64,000 nt of DNA from Planctomycetaceae bacterium (GCA_947474065.1 CANJHD010000001.1:1-64000); one strand, 5' to 3'; counted from the first letter of the stretch, positions 16,770 through 26,619 are shown. Notes: generated from the letters alone by a model not told the origin. Made by a program: numbers and translations.

Positions 16770-18403
16770 TTCCTGCGACCAAAGTGCCTTCCTCACCCGT
16801 ACCAATGCGCGCTCAACGCGGCAGCGTTGTGGTGGTTGTCGTGTGGGCCGTGGCAGTAGCCGCAGTCCTCGTTTCTGCAACACAGATCGTCACATTCCGC
16901 CAAGCCGTCGTTGGTCGCGAGACGCTCGCGCGTGTTCAAGCGCGTTGGGCTGCACGCGCTGGTGTTGAGCAAATGGTGGCAATCATGGAGTTTCACCTCC
17001 AGAACGCCGACCCTGATGATCCGATGGCTGTTGTGCGCGATATGGAAGAGCATGCCATTGGAACGACTGCCACGGGTGGTTGGGATATTCGTCATTTCCT
17101 CGACGGAATCGAGTGGGCTGGACCGCTTGATGAGGGTGCCAAACTCAACATCAATGTTGCGACAAATACGCAACTCCTCAACTTGCCAAATATGACGCCG
17201 GATGTTGTCGACGCCATTGTTGACTGGCGCGATGCAGACGACAATGTCGGGACACTTGGTGCCGAGAGCGACTACTACAGCAACCGTACCCTCGGCTACA
17301 AACCTCGGAATGGAAACTTTCGCAGCTTCGCCGAACTGGAACTCGTTGCAGGTGCTTGGCCGCAATATGTTCGCGGCGAGGACTGGAATCTCAACGGTCG
17401 ACTCGATCCAAATGAGAACGATGGCAACAAGAGCTTTCCGAACGACAAGCCGGACGGCAAGCTTGATGGTGGATGGTCCAAGTACCTGACCGCAAGTTCC
17501 GTGCAGAGCCCAGTGTCGCTGAGTGGTGAAGACAAACTGCCACTCAAGGGCGCTGATTCAGAATCACTCACCAAGCGCCTCGGTATCACTGCCGATCAGG
17601 CCAAGGCTTTGACAACGTATGGAAACCAGCCGAATGCAAAGCCGGAAACTCTGATCGGTACGCCGCTGAGTCAGCTTGCATCGGGCGGAACTGGCGCCGC
17701 GGGCGGAACCGGCGCCGCGGGCGGAACCGGCGGCAAAGGCGGAACGGGCGGAACGGGCGGAACGGGCGGCAAAGGCTCCGGCGGAACTGGCGGGCGTGGC
17801 TCAAGCGGCGGCTCTGGCGGAAGAGGCGGCAGCAGCGGCGGAGTGAGCGTCGAGAGCGGCGCAAGCGCCGCGAGCAGCACCGGCGCGAGCGGCGGAGGCG
17901 CGAGCAGCAGCAGAGGATCTGGTGGATCTACACCCGCTGCTGGGGGCGGATCGAGCGGACGTTCAAGCAGCGGTCGATCGAGCGCTGGCACAGCGGGCGC
18001 GGCGGCTGTCGCCGACCTGACAAATGCGCAACTCCGAGCCGTGCTGCGCGAAATCACCGCGGATGACTTCACCAAACCAGTGCCCGGTCGGATGAACATC
18101 AACACCGTGCCGGACACCGTCCTCAAGGAAGTACTGGAACTTGATCCACGCCTTGCCGACGCCATCATCGCTCGCCGGCGCGCCAAGCCCGAAGGAATCA
18201 CGAGCCTTGCCGACCTATCTGACATGTCCGGCGTGAATCCCACTGTCCTGACACAACTGGCGACGCAATTTGATGTAACTAGCAGCGTGTATACCGTGAC
18301 GAGCCGCGGTAGAGCCGCATCAACTGGGGCCGAGATTGAGATTGAAGTGGTCGTCGATAAGTCTCAGCTCCCTGCCAAAATAATCTCTTACCGCGAACAG
18401 TGA
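16766..18403 (+). CDS. gspK: Type II secretion minor pseudopilin GspK with Gly/Ser-rich insert
   Basis: A 545-residue protein, long for GspK (about 320). The N-terminus QRGSVVVVVVWAVAVAAVLVSA is a prepilin-type helix without Glu at +5, a known GspK feature. Helix-hairpin-helix (SAM-like) segments are seen in INVATNTQLLNLPNMTPDVV and again in NINTVPDTVLKEVLELDPRL. Between them, residues ~308-410 are an insert of GGTGGKGG, GRGSSGGSGGRGG and SGASG repeats. GspK caps the pseudopilus tip with I and J. A calcium-like loop, NLNGRLDPNENDGNKSFPND, lies before the insert. Translation is coupled to gspJ by ATGA. Confidence 0.85.
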   Translation: MIPATKVPSSPVPMRAQRGSVVVVVVWAVAVAAVLVSATQIVTFRQAVVGRETLARVQARWAARAGVEQMVAIMEFHLQNADPDDPMAVVRDMEEHAIGTTATGGWDIRHFLDGIEWAGPLDEGAKLNINVATNTQLLNLPNMTPDVVDAIVDWRDADDNVGTLGAESDYYSNRTLGYKPRNGNFRSFAELELVAGAWPQYVRGEDWNLNGRLDPNENDGNKSFPNDKPDGKLDGGWSKYLTASSVQSPVSLSGEDKLPLKGADSESLTKRLGITADQAKALTTYGNQPNAKPETLIGTPLSQLASGGTGAAGGTGAAGGTGGKGGTGGTGGTGGKGSGGTGGRGSSGGSGGRGGSSGGVSVESGASAASSTGASGGGASSSRGSGGSTPAAGGGSSGRSSSGRSSAGTAGAAAVADLTNAQLRAVLREITADDFTKPVPGRMNINTVPDTVLKEVLELDPRLADAIIARRRAKPEGITSLADLSDMSGVNPTVLTQLATQFDVTSSVYTVTSRGRAASTGAEIEIEVVVDKSQLPAKIISYREQ

Positions 18404-18410
18404 AATACGA

Positions 18411-20534
18411 ATGAAGAAGGACAATCGAAAGCCCGTAGCCCCCGACCTCCAACGCGATCCGCGCGTGGTGGCAGTAGTCCGCGCGACGCGTGACGGATTC
18501 GAATTGTCAGCGCTTCGTTCAATTGACGGCGCGGTCAACATGTTGGCCGCACAGCACTTTCTTGCTGAAGATGAGCGCGTTGGGAAATGGATCGAATCAC
18601 AGCGTGCCGCGCGTACCGTTATTGCGCTTCCCGGTGCCGATGTCATCGTTCGAGCTGTACAGTTGCCGAGCGCCGACGAATCGCGACTTGAAGGCGCGTT
18701 ACAACTCAACGCGAGCGCGTTTGTGCAGGGTCGTACTTCCGACTGGCGTGTGGCATCAGCGCTGCTCCCGCGCGAACGCGGCGAGGGGGTCCGGACTGGG
18801 CTCGTTGCCGAGTGGCCAGAGGATGCAAATCGGGCTGACATGCCCCAGGGACTAACCGAAGGTCCGATGGTTTCATTCGCACCAGCGATCGCGGGCCTAG
18901 CAGCCATTGCGTCAGTCGCGGATGTTCCGCTCCTCTGGGTGGATTCAGCCAATGGCGTGCTATCCGTATGCATTCCAACAAGCCGTGGACTTCTTGCGCG
19001 CGTCATCCGAGCTGGTGGCAACGGCGAGGACATTGAAATTTCCGAAGTTGCTCAAGCAGTTGGCGAAGCATGCGTGCATGCTGGTGTGCCCGGCGCAGAA
19101 ATTCCATCCGCGATTGAGCGCACCGTGGATGCTGCACGCGGAGCGCTCGCGGGTGGTTTCGGATGCGCCGATGCAGATCTCGCCAAACTCTCAACGCTGG
19201 TGCGCAATTGTGATGAATCCTCAGACGCGCAGTGGTGGCGCAACAATGGTCTTGCTGTTGGCATCGCGCTCGCGGCGAGTGGTCCGGCGATGCCATTGAC
19301 ACGACTGCAATGGACTGATCTAAGCGCACGACCCGATCGATTTGGTGCATTGATCAATCGCATCTCAGAGCCCCGCACTGCGCGCCGGCTGATGCTGGCT
19401 GGAATCTTGACGCTGGCACTTGCACCGATCGCGGTGGAAGGCGCGCGCTTGCTGTTGCTGCGCTGGAAGTTGCCGGACCTCGAGGGGTACATGAAGGCAG
19501 AGGAACTCGATCGCAAGAAGCAGGCGATGTACCGGGTGCTCGGTCGACAAGGCGCGTCAATGACCAAGACACTCTCGGATCTTGCCTGCAGCGCGCCGGA
19601 CGGTATCGAGGTCGAATTCATCAATGTAACGCAATCTGCCAAAGGACAAGCTGTCACCGTACGCGGGAAAGCTCGCGCCGCCGGCGGTCTTCAGGGCACC
19701 GAGATCATGCTGCAGATGGAGAAGCAGATGCGTGAAAGCGGTGCGTTCGAGGCAATTCAAAGGAATTCCGAAGCTCCTGACACCCGCGGATATCAGGAAT
19801 TTTCAATCAATGCCACTGCGGTGCGCCCCACCTACAGCGTGGCCTTCCCAGAAGCACAAGACTTTGCGCGTACATCCATGCGGGTCCGTCGCTACGGACC
19901 TCCGCCGGATGATGTCGACGCGGTTGCATCGGGACTCGATGCGCGAACATCTGCTTCGCCGAGCAGCGAAGCCGCCGCATCAAGCGGAACTCGCGAGAGT
20001 TCGGGCACAGCGGGCAAAGGATCACTGACGGGAACGACCTCTTCCGGAGCCGCTACTGAGAGCACGGCGCAATCGAACACCGAAACCGCCGATGCCGATA
20101 GCAACCGCCGCTCAGCACGTGGCTCCAACCGTGGTCGGTCATCGTCGCGCGGCGATAATGGAACCACGGCCCCCGCAACGACGGTCGTCGGCACGAGCGC
20201 GGGTGCCGCAAGTACCGGTGCCGCATCCGCTGACACGAGTGAACCCACCGCGACGGGAACGGATAGCAAGGCCACCGCACGTGGAACACGCGCGGCTGGT
20301 GCTAGCACGCGCGGCGGCCTAGCCACACGGAGCAACATTGGTGGAAGCAGTGAAGCAGAGCCACCACCGCCGGCGCTGAGTGAGAATGAAATTAAGCGCA
20401 TGAGTAAAGAAGAAGCACGCGAGGCCCTTATGAAGGTGTCTCGGGCACGACAGCGCGCTGATCTTGATGATGCAGTGAAAACACGTCTAAAGACGGAGTT
20501 CGATCTCTTGCTCGAGCGGTGCAAGCACGAATGA
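18411..20534 (+). CDS. gspL: GspL-like (PilM/PilN-like) assembly platform protein
   Basis: A 707-residue protein. The N-terminal ~310 residues resemble the actin-like cytoplasmic domain of GspL/PilM (start RDPRVVAVVRATRDGFELSA, later TVIALPGADVIVRAVQLPSA). One transmembrane helix follows at RLMLAGILTLALAPIAVEGA. The periplasmic part has a ferredoxin-like, PilN-type region (EVEFINVTQSAKGQAVTVRG). Residues ~510-650 are a Ser/Thr/Ala/Gly-rich insert (for example SGTAGKGSLTGTTSSGAATE), then a helical C-terminus. Position and architecture support GspL, but sequence similarity is weak. It starts 8 bases after gspK. Confidence 0.72.
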   Translation: MKKDNRKPVAPDLQRDPRVVAVVRATRDGFELSALRSIDGAVNMLAAQHFLAEDERVGKWIESQRAARTVIALPGADVIVRAVQLPSADESRLEGALQLNASAFVQGRTSDWRVASALLPRERGEGVRTGLVAEWPEDANRADMPQGLTEGPMVSFAPAIAGLAAIASVADVPLLWVDSANGVLSVCIPTSRGLLARVIRAGGNGEDIEISEVAQAVGEACVHAGVPGAEIPSAIERTVDAARGALAGGFGCADADLAKLSTLVRNCDESSDAQWWRNNGLAVGIALAASGPAMPLTRLQWTDLSARPDRFGALINRISEPRTARRLMLAGILTLALAPIAVEGARLLLLRWKLPDLEGYMKAEELDRKKQAMYRVLGRQGASMTKTLSDLACSAPDGIEVEFINVTQSAKGQAVTVRGKARAAGGLQGTEIMLQMEKQMRESGAFEAIQRNSEAPDTRGYQEFSINATAVRPTYSVAFPEAQDFARTSMRVRRYGPPPDDVDAVASGLDARTSASPSSEAAASSGTRESSGTAGKGSLTGTTSSGAATESTAQSNTETADADSNRRSARGSNRGRSSSRGDNGTTAPATTVVGTSAGAASTGAASADTSEPTATGTDSKATARGTRAAGASTRGGLATRSNIGGSSEAEPPPPALSENEIKRMSKEEAREALMKVSRARQRADLDDAVKTRLKTEFDLLLERCKHE

Positions 20535-20556
20535 GAATCAACGCCGCAATACACAT

Positions 20557-21219
20557 ATGACCAATCTTCCCGCCAATCTCGAGAGCAACGCTCCATCATC
20601 TGCACCGAAAGCATCGCGACGGCCGCTCCGCAGCCAGGTCGCCGATCTCCGCATGCGCTATGACTCGCTGCCGCGCCGCCAACAGTGGCTAGTGGTTGCC
20701 GTGCTTGTTGTCATTGCCTGGTTCGCGGTTGATGAATTGCTCTGGTCACGCGCACGTGAATGGTCTTCTGAAAGCGGGCGCATCGAAGCTGCCTTGGACC
20801 GCGGAGCTAAGCGAAGCAGCACAGTGAGCGCAGACCTGCGTCGCTCCGTAGCAACATTCGGCCCCGTGGCACCACCCGGACCAGCAGCTCCTGGTCGCGA
20901 AGACCTTGCGCGGGCGATTGATGAAGTGGCCCGAAAGCACAAGGTGGCGGGATACAGTTACGAAGCCCGAACCGGACAGCGCGTCAAAGACACCGATGCG
21001 TCGATTCTCGGCTCATCAATCGATCGCATGCAAGCTGAAGTGAAGTTTGAAACAACGGCTGACGAGTTACCGAAATTCATCGCTGATCTTGAATCACACC
21101 CGATGATCGATGGCATCACTTCGCTCAGACTGCAGAAAAATGAACAGAATCGCAAGGTAATAGTGCAGGCCACCATTGAGACATGGGTGATCTCTGCCGG
21201 CGGAAGGGGTGCGCGATGA
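20557..21219 (+). CDS. gspM: GspM-like (PilO-like) inner-membrane protein
   Basis: A 220-residue bitopic protein: basic cytoplasmic stretch, one membrane helix (QWLVVAVLVVIAWFAVDELLW), a short coiled region and a ferredoxin-like domain (SIDRMQAEVKFETTADELPKF, then SHPMIDGITSLRLQKNE). This is the layout of GspM/PilO, which pairs with GspL in the inner-membrane platform. The assignment relies on topology and on following the GspL-like gene. The stop overlaps the next start as ATGA. Confidence 0.75.
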   Translation: MTNLPANLESNAPSSAPKASRRPLRSQVADLRMRYDSLPRRQQWLVVAVLVVIAWFAVDELLWSRAREWSSESGRIEAALDRGAKRSSTVSADLRRSVATFGPVAPPGPAAPGREDLARAIDEVARKHKVAGYSYEARTGQRVKDTDASILGSSIDRMQAEVKFETTADELPKFIADLESHPMIDGITSLRLQKNEQNRKVIVQATIETWVISAGGRGAR

Positions 21220-22265
21220 GCCTGAATATTCGACTCCCTTCTGGTGTCCGCTGGTCAGGCATGTTGGTCGCTACCGTCCTGTGCGCCACTGCAGGTGCGG
21301 TGGTGTTGATTCAGCATGCAGGTCCTTTGCTCCTTGATGCCTTTCGCCCGTCGACATCCGTTGATGCTGTTGACGTAACTACGCCGCTACTTGCGCAACA
21401 CGAGACAACGCAAGGAATGTACGAATCGCGCTTCGCGGGTCGCTCGCTGTTCTTCGCGCCACAGGACTGGAAACGCAAGATTCCGCCACCGCCGCCGCCA
21501 CCGCCACCGTCACCGCCGCCACCGATCCCTCCGCCACCGACCGACTACACCGGTCCGAAGGTGGTCGGCATGCTTGGCAACACCGTCTACCTCGAAGGTG
21601 CTCGCACGATCGAGATCGGGAAGGACGCTGAGGGGATCACACTTTTGGAAATCGTCTCCCCTTGGATGGTGAAGATCCGTCACAAGGGCAAGGAGTACGA
21701 GGTTGCGGTTGGTCTGAAGACCAACGACGCGAATTTCAAACCGATCACAAGCGCCAATACGCCGTCCGGCGTCACAGTGGAACCGGCCGCCGGTGCTGTC
21801 GGCTCCGAGGGTGGCACGCGTGGTGGCGCCTCGGCCCTCGGCGGTAGTTCTGCCGCCAGCCGAAACGGACCAGGTACCGCAGCGACCATGGCAACAAAGT
21901 CTGGAGCACCCTCCAGTGCCGCAGCAAGCGCAGCCGCGGTTGCAGCGGCGGCGGGCACAGGTGCCGCTGGGCTCCCAAGCGCAGCAAACGGTGCTCCTGG
22001 TGGTGCTCCGGGCGCCGCAGACGGCAGCGCGGGCGCCCCTGCTGATGGGGCACCGCCAACCCTGAACGCCACGGCGGCGGTCCCGCCGATTCCGGCAGCA
22101 ATAACCCAGGTAGCGGTATCCCGGCTCGAATTGGAAGCCGCCCGGACCGCTCTGTCACAGGTTGCTGCAGCTCGCGGCAGGCCAGACTTGAATGACGCCA
22201 CCCGCCAGCGCCTCGAAGCCGAGGAGCAATGGCTGGTTCAGCGCATTGAGGATCTGACCCGCTAG
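21216..22265 (+). CDS. gspC: GspC/PilP-like periplasmic linker protein with poly-Pro and Ala/Gly segments
   Basis: A 349-residue protein with an N-terminal membrane helix (MLVATVLCATAGAVVLI). A periplasmic linker with a striking poly-proline run (IPPPPPPPPPSPPPP) follows, then a small beta domain, GPKVVGMLGNTVYLEGA ... VKIRHKGKEYEVAVG, similar to the HR domain of GspC or to PilP. The C-terminal half is Ala/Gly/Pro-rich low complexity with a short terminal helix. GspC/PilP connects the platform to the secretin, which is encoded next. The start at 21216 has GGAAGGGG upstream and overlaps gspM; the track start at 21183 is rejected. Confidence 0.65.
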   Translation: MSLNIRLPSGVRWSGMLVATVLCATAGAVVLIQHAGPLLLDAFRPSTSVDAVDVTTPLLAQHETTQGMYESRFAGRSLFFAPQDWKRKIPPPPPPPPPSPPPPIPPPPTDYTGPKVVGMLGNTVYLEGARTIEIGKDAEGITLLEIVSPWMVKIRHKGKEYEVAVGLKTNDANFKPITSANTPSGVTVEPAAGAVGSEGGTRGGASALGGSSAASRNGPGTAATMATKSGAPSSAAASAAAVAAAAGTGAAGLPSAANGAPGGAPGAADGSAGAPADGAPPTLNATAAVPPIPAAITQVAVSRLELEAARTALSQVAAARGRPDLNDATRQRLEAEEQWLVQRIEDLTR

Positions 22266-22494
22266 GGTCCTGTTAGCTGCGGATTCCCGTAATTTATGGC
22301 AGTTTTTACTGCCCGAACGGGCGAGAAACGGTGTCTTGGTGGCAATCTGCCATCAGGCACGGGCGTTTCTTAGTCAACGGCGCCACACAGCCGATAGACC
22401 CTACAAGACCTTTCGTGGCCCTGTTAGCCGCTACTGGTTCTTGTCCCGACGGACCCCGTGCCGAGCACTCTGGCACATCGCTTGGAGAACACAT

Positions 22495-25332
22495 TTGCAG
22501 ACCCGACACACCACCTCCGTTGCCCTACTTATAGCGATGCTCGCATCACCCGTGGGGCATGCCGCAACGGTTGCGTTCCAAGATCCACCGCAAGATCCCG
22601 GAAGCACCGGTGGCGACGGGATGAACCAGCCAATGGATCTGCCGCCGGACGATGCGCCCGCCGCGGAACCAACTGCGCCGCCAGTGCCGACCGTTCCGCC
22701 GGTGGCGACTGTGCCAGCGGTTCCCATCCCGCCAGACCGCGGACCCGGATCAGGACGCAAGGCTGTGGTCACCGATGAACTTGTTGGACTCCAGTTCCGC
22801 GATCAGGAAATCAAGACGCTCATTGACACCATCTCACTGTGGACTGGCAAGGTGGTGATACCGAAGCAGACCGCGCTCACGCCGATCAAGATCACCATCG
22901 TGAGCGATCGCAAGATGCACAAGAGCGAGGCGCTCAATTTGATCTTCCAGGCATTCCGCCTGAATGGACTTGGCGTCGTTGAAACCGAGGACATGATTCT
23001 TATCGACAGTCTGACGGAACTCAATCAGCTGCAGCCCGCAAAGGTGCTTGGGCCCGATGTTGACATTTCGCCGCTTCCTGAAAACGGAAACATCGTCATC
23101 AAAGTGTTCCGAATCAAGAACACCAAGGCTTCGCAAGTGTTTGAGCGATTGCAGGATTCGCTGCCAAGTTACGCAACGCTGCAAGTCGACAACAACTCCA
23201 ACCAGATCATCTTGGAAGGCGATATCGCGCTTGCAAAGCGCGTGCAGCACATGATCGATCTGCTTGATGTGGCCGCGTACGTTGATGTGCGCACCAAGAC
23301 CATTCGACTGCTTTACCAAGACGCGCAGACGATTCAAGGCATCATTACCGAACTGTTCTCTTCGCGCGGTCCATCGGGTGGGGCATCCACTCCGCGAGCT
23401 GGTGGCGGTCAGCCGCAGCAGCCTGGACAGAATCGCGGTCGTGCGCCGGGTGCTGCTCAGGGTGGCGCGAGCGAACTCGTCGGAACCAGCGAGCAGTTGG
23501 TGGTGACCGTGCTTCCGGCTACCAACAGCATGACGATCCGCGCTGAGCCGAGCATCATGAAAGAGATCGAGTCGCTGATCGCAGTGCTCGATGCTCCGTC
23601 ATCAGAAACAACTGGTGGCATCTTTCGACTCTATGACTTGAAGTACACCGACCCACTCAAAGTGCAGACTGTGTTGCAGTCGCTGCTTGAAGGGGGAGGA
23701 GGAAGTAGCGCGCGTCGCCCCGGCGGTGGTGGTGGAAATACTGGCGCATCGCGAGTGCAAGGACTTGGCGGCGGTGGTGGTGGCGGATCATCGGGCGCGG
23801 ATGTGGCCATCGCCAACATCTTCCGGATCGAGGCATACCCAGACTCCAATCGCCTGATCGTTGTCAGTAAGACTCCCGACAACTTCAAATGGCTCGACGA
23901 GTTGATTGCCGAAATCGACCGCCCGCTGCAAGCGGGCATGCCAAAGAACATTCCTCTCAAACACGCCAGCGCAGTGGAATTGGCTGAAATTCTCAACGCG
24001 CTGCTGGCGCAGTCCGGTTCGACGGCCTCAATCCGTGCCCCTGCAGAAGGTCTCTCTGGTATTGACTTTAATGTGGCCAGCGGCGGAGCCAATGGGTCGT
24101 CAAATACCAACGGATTCACCAGCGGCAACACCAATCTTCCAGGCGGCGCTGGCGGCTCAAGCGGTGGCATTCAGTTCCCATGGCAGTCGGGTCGTGGTGC
24201 TGGAGATACGACCACCGAAGTGAGTGCACTCGTCGGAAAGAGCCGTGTTGTACCGAATGCCGGCCAGAATTCACTCTTGATCTTGGCCCCACCGGAGATC
24301 CAAGAAAGTTTGGCAACCATCGTTCATGATCTCGATCAACCTGGGCGCCAGGTGATGATCTCGGTTGTCCTTGCAGAAGTCCAGCTTGGAGATGACTTCC
24401 AGCTCGGTATCAAGTGGGGTCAGGGCGTGGGACCAGTCAACCCGAACAACGCCGTTGTGGTCGGAACGACTTTCGATGGTGAGAAGAGTGACATCTTCCC
24501 GCCGGATCTCAACAAGTCCATCTTTGCGTTTGGAATTGACGCCAATGTCATCCTGCAGGCATTGTCTGAGGAGACATCGGTGCGCATTCTTCAGCAACCG
24601 CGCGTCTTTACGAGCGACAACAAGGAAGCGAAGTTCTTCCAAGGACAAGACGTTCCCTTCCAGAGCTCAAGTTTGAGTGATCTGAACACGGGTGGTGGCG
24701 TGAACGCCACATTCGATCAGATTCCCGTTGGAATCGGTCTGAATGTGCGACCGCGCATCACCAAGGATCGCAACGTCAATATGGAGATTGAAGTACTGCT
24801 CTCCAACATCAATGTGACGAGCCCCGAAGGCGTTGGTGGTAACCCAATCGTCGACCGCCGACAGACGAACACTACGGTGACGGTCAAGAACAATCAGACC
24901 ATCGTGCTTTCCGGTATCCGCAAGGAGACGGAGAACAAGATCAAGAGCAAGATGCCGTTGCTTGGAGACATTCCGGTGCTTGACTGGGTGTTTGCCAATA
25001 CCAGCGAGACCAAGGCCGTGACTGAGCTCTTGGTGTTTGTTACGCCAACCGTGGTTGACAATCCGGATGAGAACGACACCAACTACAACGCAGGCGAACG
25101 GATCCGCCTGCGAGAACTGGCGAAGCCGATCGCCGACATGTCGAAAGAGCTCATCAAGAAGCGTGACATCCTGAGCACTGATGGCACGGTGACTGCTGGA
25201 CCGGGCAATCCGCTTCAACCGATCGACATTCCTAATGACACGAAGCAGTTACCTGCACCAACACCAACTGGCGCGACAACGCCTGCGCCTGTGCCTGCCG
25301 GCACACCGAGCACAGCGCCGGTACCGCGCTGA
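22495..25332 (+). CDS. gspD: Type II secretion secretin GspD
   Basis: A 945-residue outer-membrane secretin. A TTG start at 22495 is chosen because GGAG lies 7 bases upstream and a signal peptide begins there (TSVALLIAMLASPVGHA); the track start at 22336 would add 53 unlikely residues. The order is: Pro-rich linker, N0 domain (LVGLQFRDQEIKTLIDTISL), N1-N3 domains interrupted by Gly-rich inserts (GGGGSSARRPGGGGG), then the secretin beta-barrel domain (SVVLAEVQLGDDFQLGIKWG, RILQQPRVFTSDNKEAKFF, LLVFVTPTVVDNP). The C-terminus is Pro/Thr-rich. The 229 bases upstream hold no gene and include a GGCAGT-TTTT-ACTGCC hairpin. Confidence 0.93.
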   Translation: MQTRHTTSVALLIAMLASPVGHAATVAFQDPPQDPGSTGGDGMNQPMDLPPDDAPAAEPTAPPVPTVPPVATVPAVPIPPDRGPGSGRKAVVTDELVGLQFRDQEIKTLIDTISLWTGKVVIPKQTALTPIKITIVSDRKMHKSEALNLIFQAFRLNGLGVVETEDMILIDSLTELNQLQPAKVLGPDVDISPLPENGNIVIKVFRIKNTKASQVFERLQDSLPSYATLQVDNNSNQIILEGDIALAKRVQHMIDLLDVAAYVDVRTKTIRLLYQDAQTIQGIITELFSSRGPSGGASTPRAGGGQPQQPGQNRGRAPGAAQGGASELVGTSEQLVVTVLPATNSMTIRAEPSIMKEIESLIAVLDAPSSETTGGIFRLYDLKYTDPLKVQTVLQSLLEGGGGSSARRPGGGGGNTGASRVQGLGGGGGGGSSGADVAIANIFRIEAYPDSNRLIVVSKTPDNFKWLDELIAEIDRPLQAGMPKNIPLKHASAVELAEILNALLAQSGSTASIRAPAEGLSGIDFNVASGGANGSSNTNGFTSGNTNLPGGAGGSSGGIQFPWQSGRGAGDTTTEVSALVGKSRVVPNAGQNSLLILAPPEIQESLATIVHDLDQPGRQVMISVVLAEVQLGDDFQLGIKWGQGVGPVNPNNAVVVGTTFDGEKSDIFPPDLNKSIFAFGIDANVILQALSEETSVRILQQPRVFTSDNKEAKFFQGQDVPFQSSSLSDLNTGGGVNATFDQIPVGIGLNVRPRITKDRNVNMEIEVLLSNINVTSPEGVGGNPIVDRRQTNTTVTVKNNQTIVLSGIRKETENKIKSKMPLLGDIPVLDWVFANTSETKAVTELLVFVTPTVVDNPDENDTNYNAGERIRLRELAKPIADMSKELIKKRDILSTDGTVTAGPGNPLQPIDIPNDTKQLPAPTPTGATTPAPVPAGTPSTAPVPR

Positions 25333-25336
25333 CCGT

Positions 25337-26602
25337 ATGTTGACCACGATGCACGGAACAGTCTGCAAAGTAACCACTGCAAGGGCGGCCCGAAAGGCCG
25401 CCCTTGTGCTTGCATTCACAGGTTGCTTGACTGGGGTGGGCTGCACCACGCAACGAATCTCCAGCAAAGACAACATCACTTTGACTTCGCAGCCAACTGC
25501 CGGCGCGGAGCGGACGGTGATCACAGACGATCGCGATCGATTCAAGTCCCATGCACTGATTGATGTGGAGCCACTCGCGCGAATTCCTTATGACGGTCAT
25601 ACCCTGCCGTTGATCTCGCCAGATGGTCGTAAGGCTGCGATTCAATCGCGCAGCACGGCATCGTGGGCGGTACGCGTGGGCGATCCGCTGCCACCGGATG
25701 GATTTGATTGCACCATTGATGTGATTTCTCTGGCGAAGGACGCCGCTGGGACGCCAATCTCAACACTCAAGGGACAGTGGATCCTTGGGCGAGGTGCCGA
25801 CGATGAGGGCTACTTGGTGGAGGGCCCGCGCGCGGATGGTGGTCGCGACATCGGACTTGCAACATGGTCTGGAACGGTACGAATTATTGCAAAGGACGAG
25901 TGGTGTAACGCCTTTGCCACCGTCGCCCCCAACGGCACCATGGCGTGGTGCAGGCGCAATGTGGAAGGCGGCGATTGGCAACTCGTCTGCGAGCACAACG
26001 GCGTGCGTCGGGTGCTGAGCACGTCGAACGGATCAAGTTGGTTGATGCCGGTCTTTGGGGGCGATGGCACTGGCATGTTCGCGTGGCGGCTGCAGGGTCA
26101 GTCTTTGGTACTCGCATGGCTTCCGTTTGCTGATGATGGACTGCCCGCAGACGATGCGACCGTTGCGCCGGAAATGCTGACCGTGGTATCGCTGCGCGCC
26201 AACCTGAGTTGGGCGGTTCGTTCGCTAGAGCCAGTATCCGGGCTAGCTGCATCACCACCGGGGCGAGAACGCATTGCATTCTTCAACCCTGAAGCAGGGC
26301 GAATGGCACTCTGGGGACCAGGTGGACGAATCGAATGGCTGACTGAGGGATCCTTTGCAGCCACCGTGGTGGATCCTGGCAATGCGCTGGTGACGCTGAA
26401 AGACTCGCTGATCCGCGAGCGTCTCGCTACTGAACCTCGCAAATCGGAACTCATGACTGACGGTGCGTGGATCACACGCCCAACGATCCTTTCTGCAAGT
26501 GAGCTGATCGGATTTCGAAACGATCAAACCGCGATGGCGTTTGCACGCATGGTTGTGAACCCCGAGGCGGCTACGAGCACCGGGTCACCGCAGCAACGCT
26601 GA
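25337..26602 (+). CDS. Lipoprotein of unknown function following gspD
   Basis: About 421 residues with a lipoprotein signal: basic n-region (TTARAARKAALVL), then the lipobox LTGVGC. The mature part has repeated short beta-rich segments (PLISPDGRKAAIQSRS, VAPNGTMAWCRR) that suggest a beta-propeller of the TolB/WD40 type, but I cannot count blades. The start is uncertain: ATG at 25337 or 25349. It begins within 5-17 bases of the gspD stop, so it is probably in the same operon and may act in the outer-membrane part of the system; this is inference from position. An unusually strong hairpin lies inside its first 25 codons. Confidence 0.6.
   Translation: MLTTMHGTVCKVTTARAARKAALVLAFTGCLTGVGCTTQRISSKDNITLTSQPTAGAERTVITDDRDRFKSHALIDVEPLARIPYDGHTLPLISPDGRKAAIQSRSTASWAVRVGDPLPPDGFDCTIDVISLAKDAAGTPISTLKGQWILGRGADDEGYLVEGPRADGGRDIGLATWSGTVRIIAKDEWCNAFATVAPNGTMAWCRRNVEGGDWQLVCEHNGVRRVLSTSNGSSWLMPVFGGDGTGMFAWRLQGQSLVLAWLPFADDGLPADDATVAPEMLTVVSLRANLSWAVRSLEPVSGLAASPPGRERIAFFNPEAGRMALWGPGGRIEWLTEGSFAATVVDPGNALVTLKDSLIRERLATEPRKSELMTDGAWITRPTILSASELIGFRNDQTAMAFARMVVNPEAATSTGSPQQR
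25381..25405 (+). other. Perfect 10-bp GC-rich hairpin inside the signal-peptide codons
   Basis: AAGGGCGGCC pairs perfectly with GGCCGCCCTT across the loop CGAAA. It has the shape of an intrinsic terminator stem but is followed by GTGCTTGC rather than a T-run. It sits about 50 bases after the gspD stop and within the start of the downstream lipoprotein gene, so it may reduce expression of that gene relative to gspD. Confidence 0.65.
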
Positions 26603-26619
26603 GCATTCTGTTCATCACT

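Noticed and set aside
22298-22322. Intrinsic terminator before gspD (GGCAGT-TTTT-ACTGCC)
   Set aside because: The stem has only 6 bp and no T-run follows; kept as a remark under gspD only.
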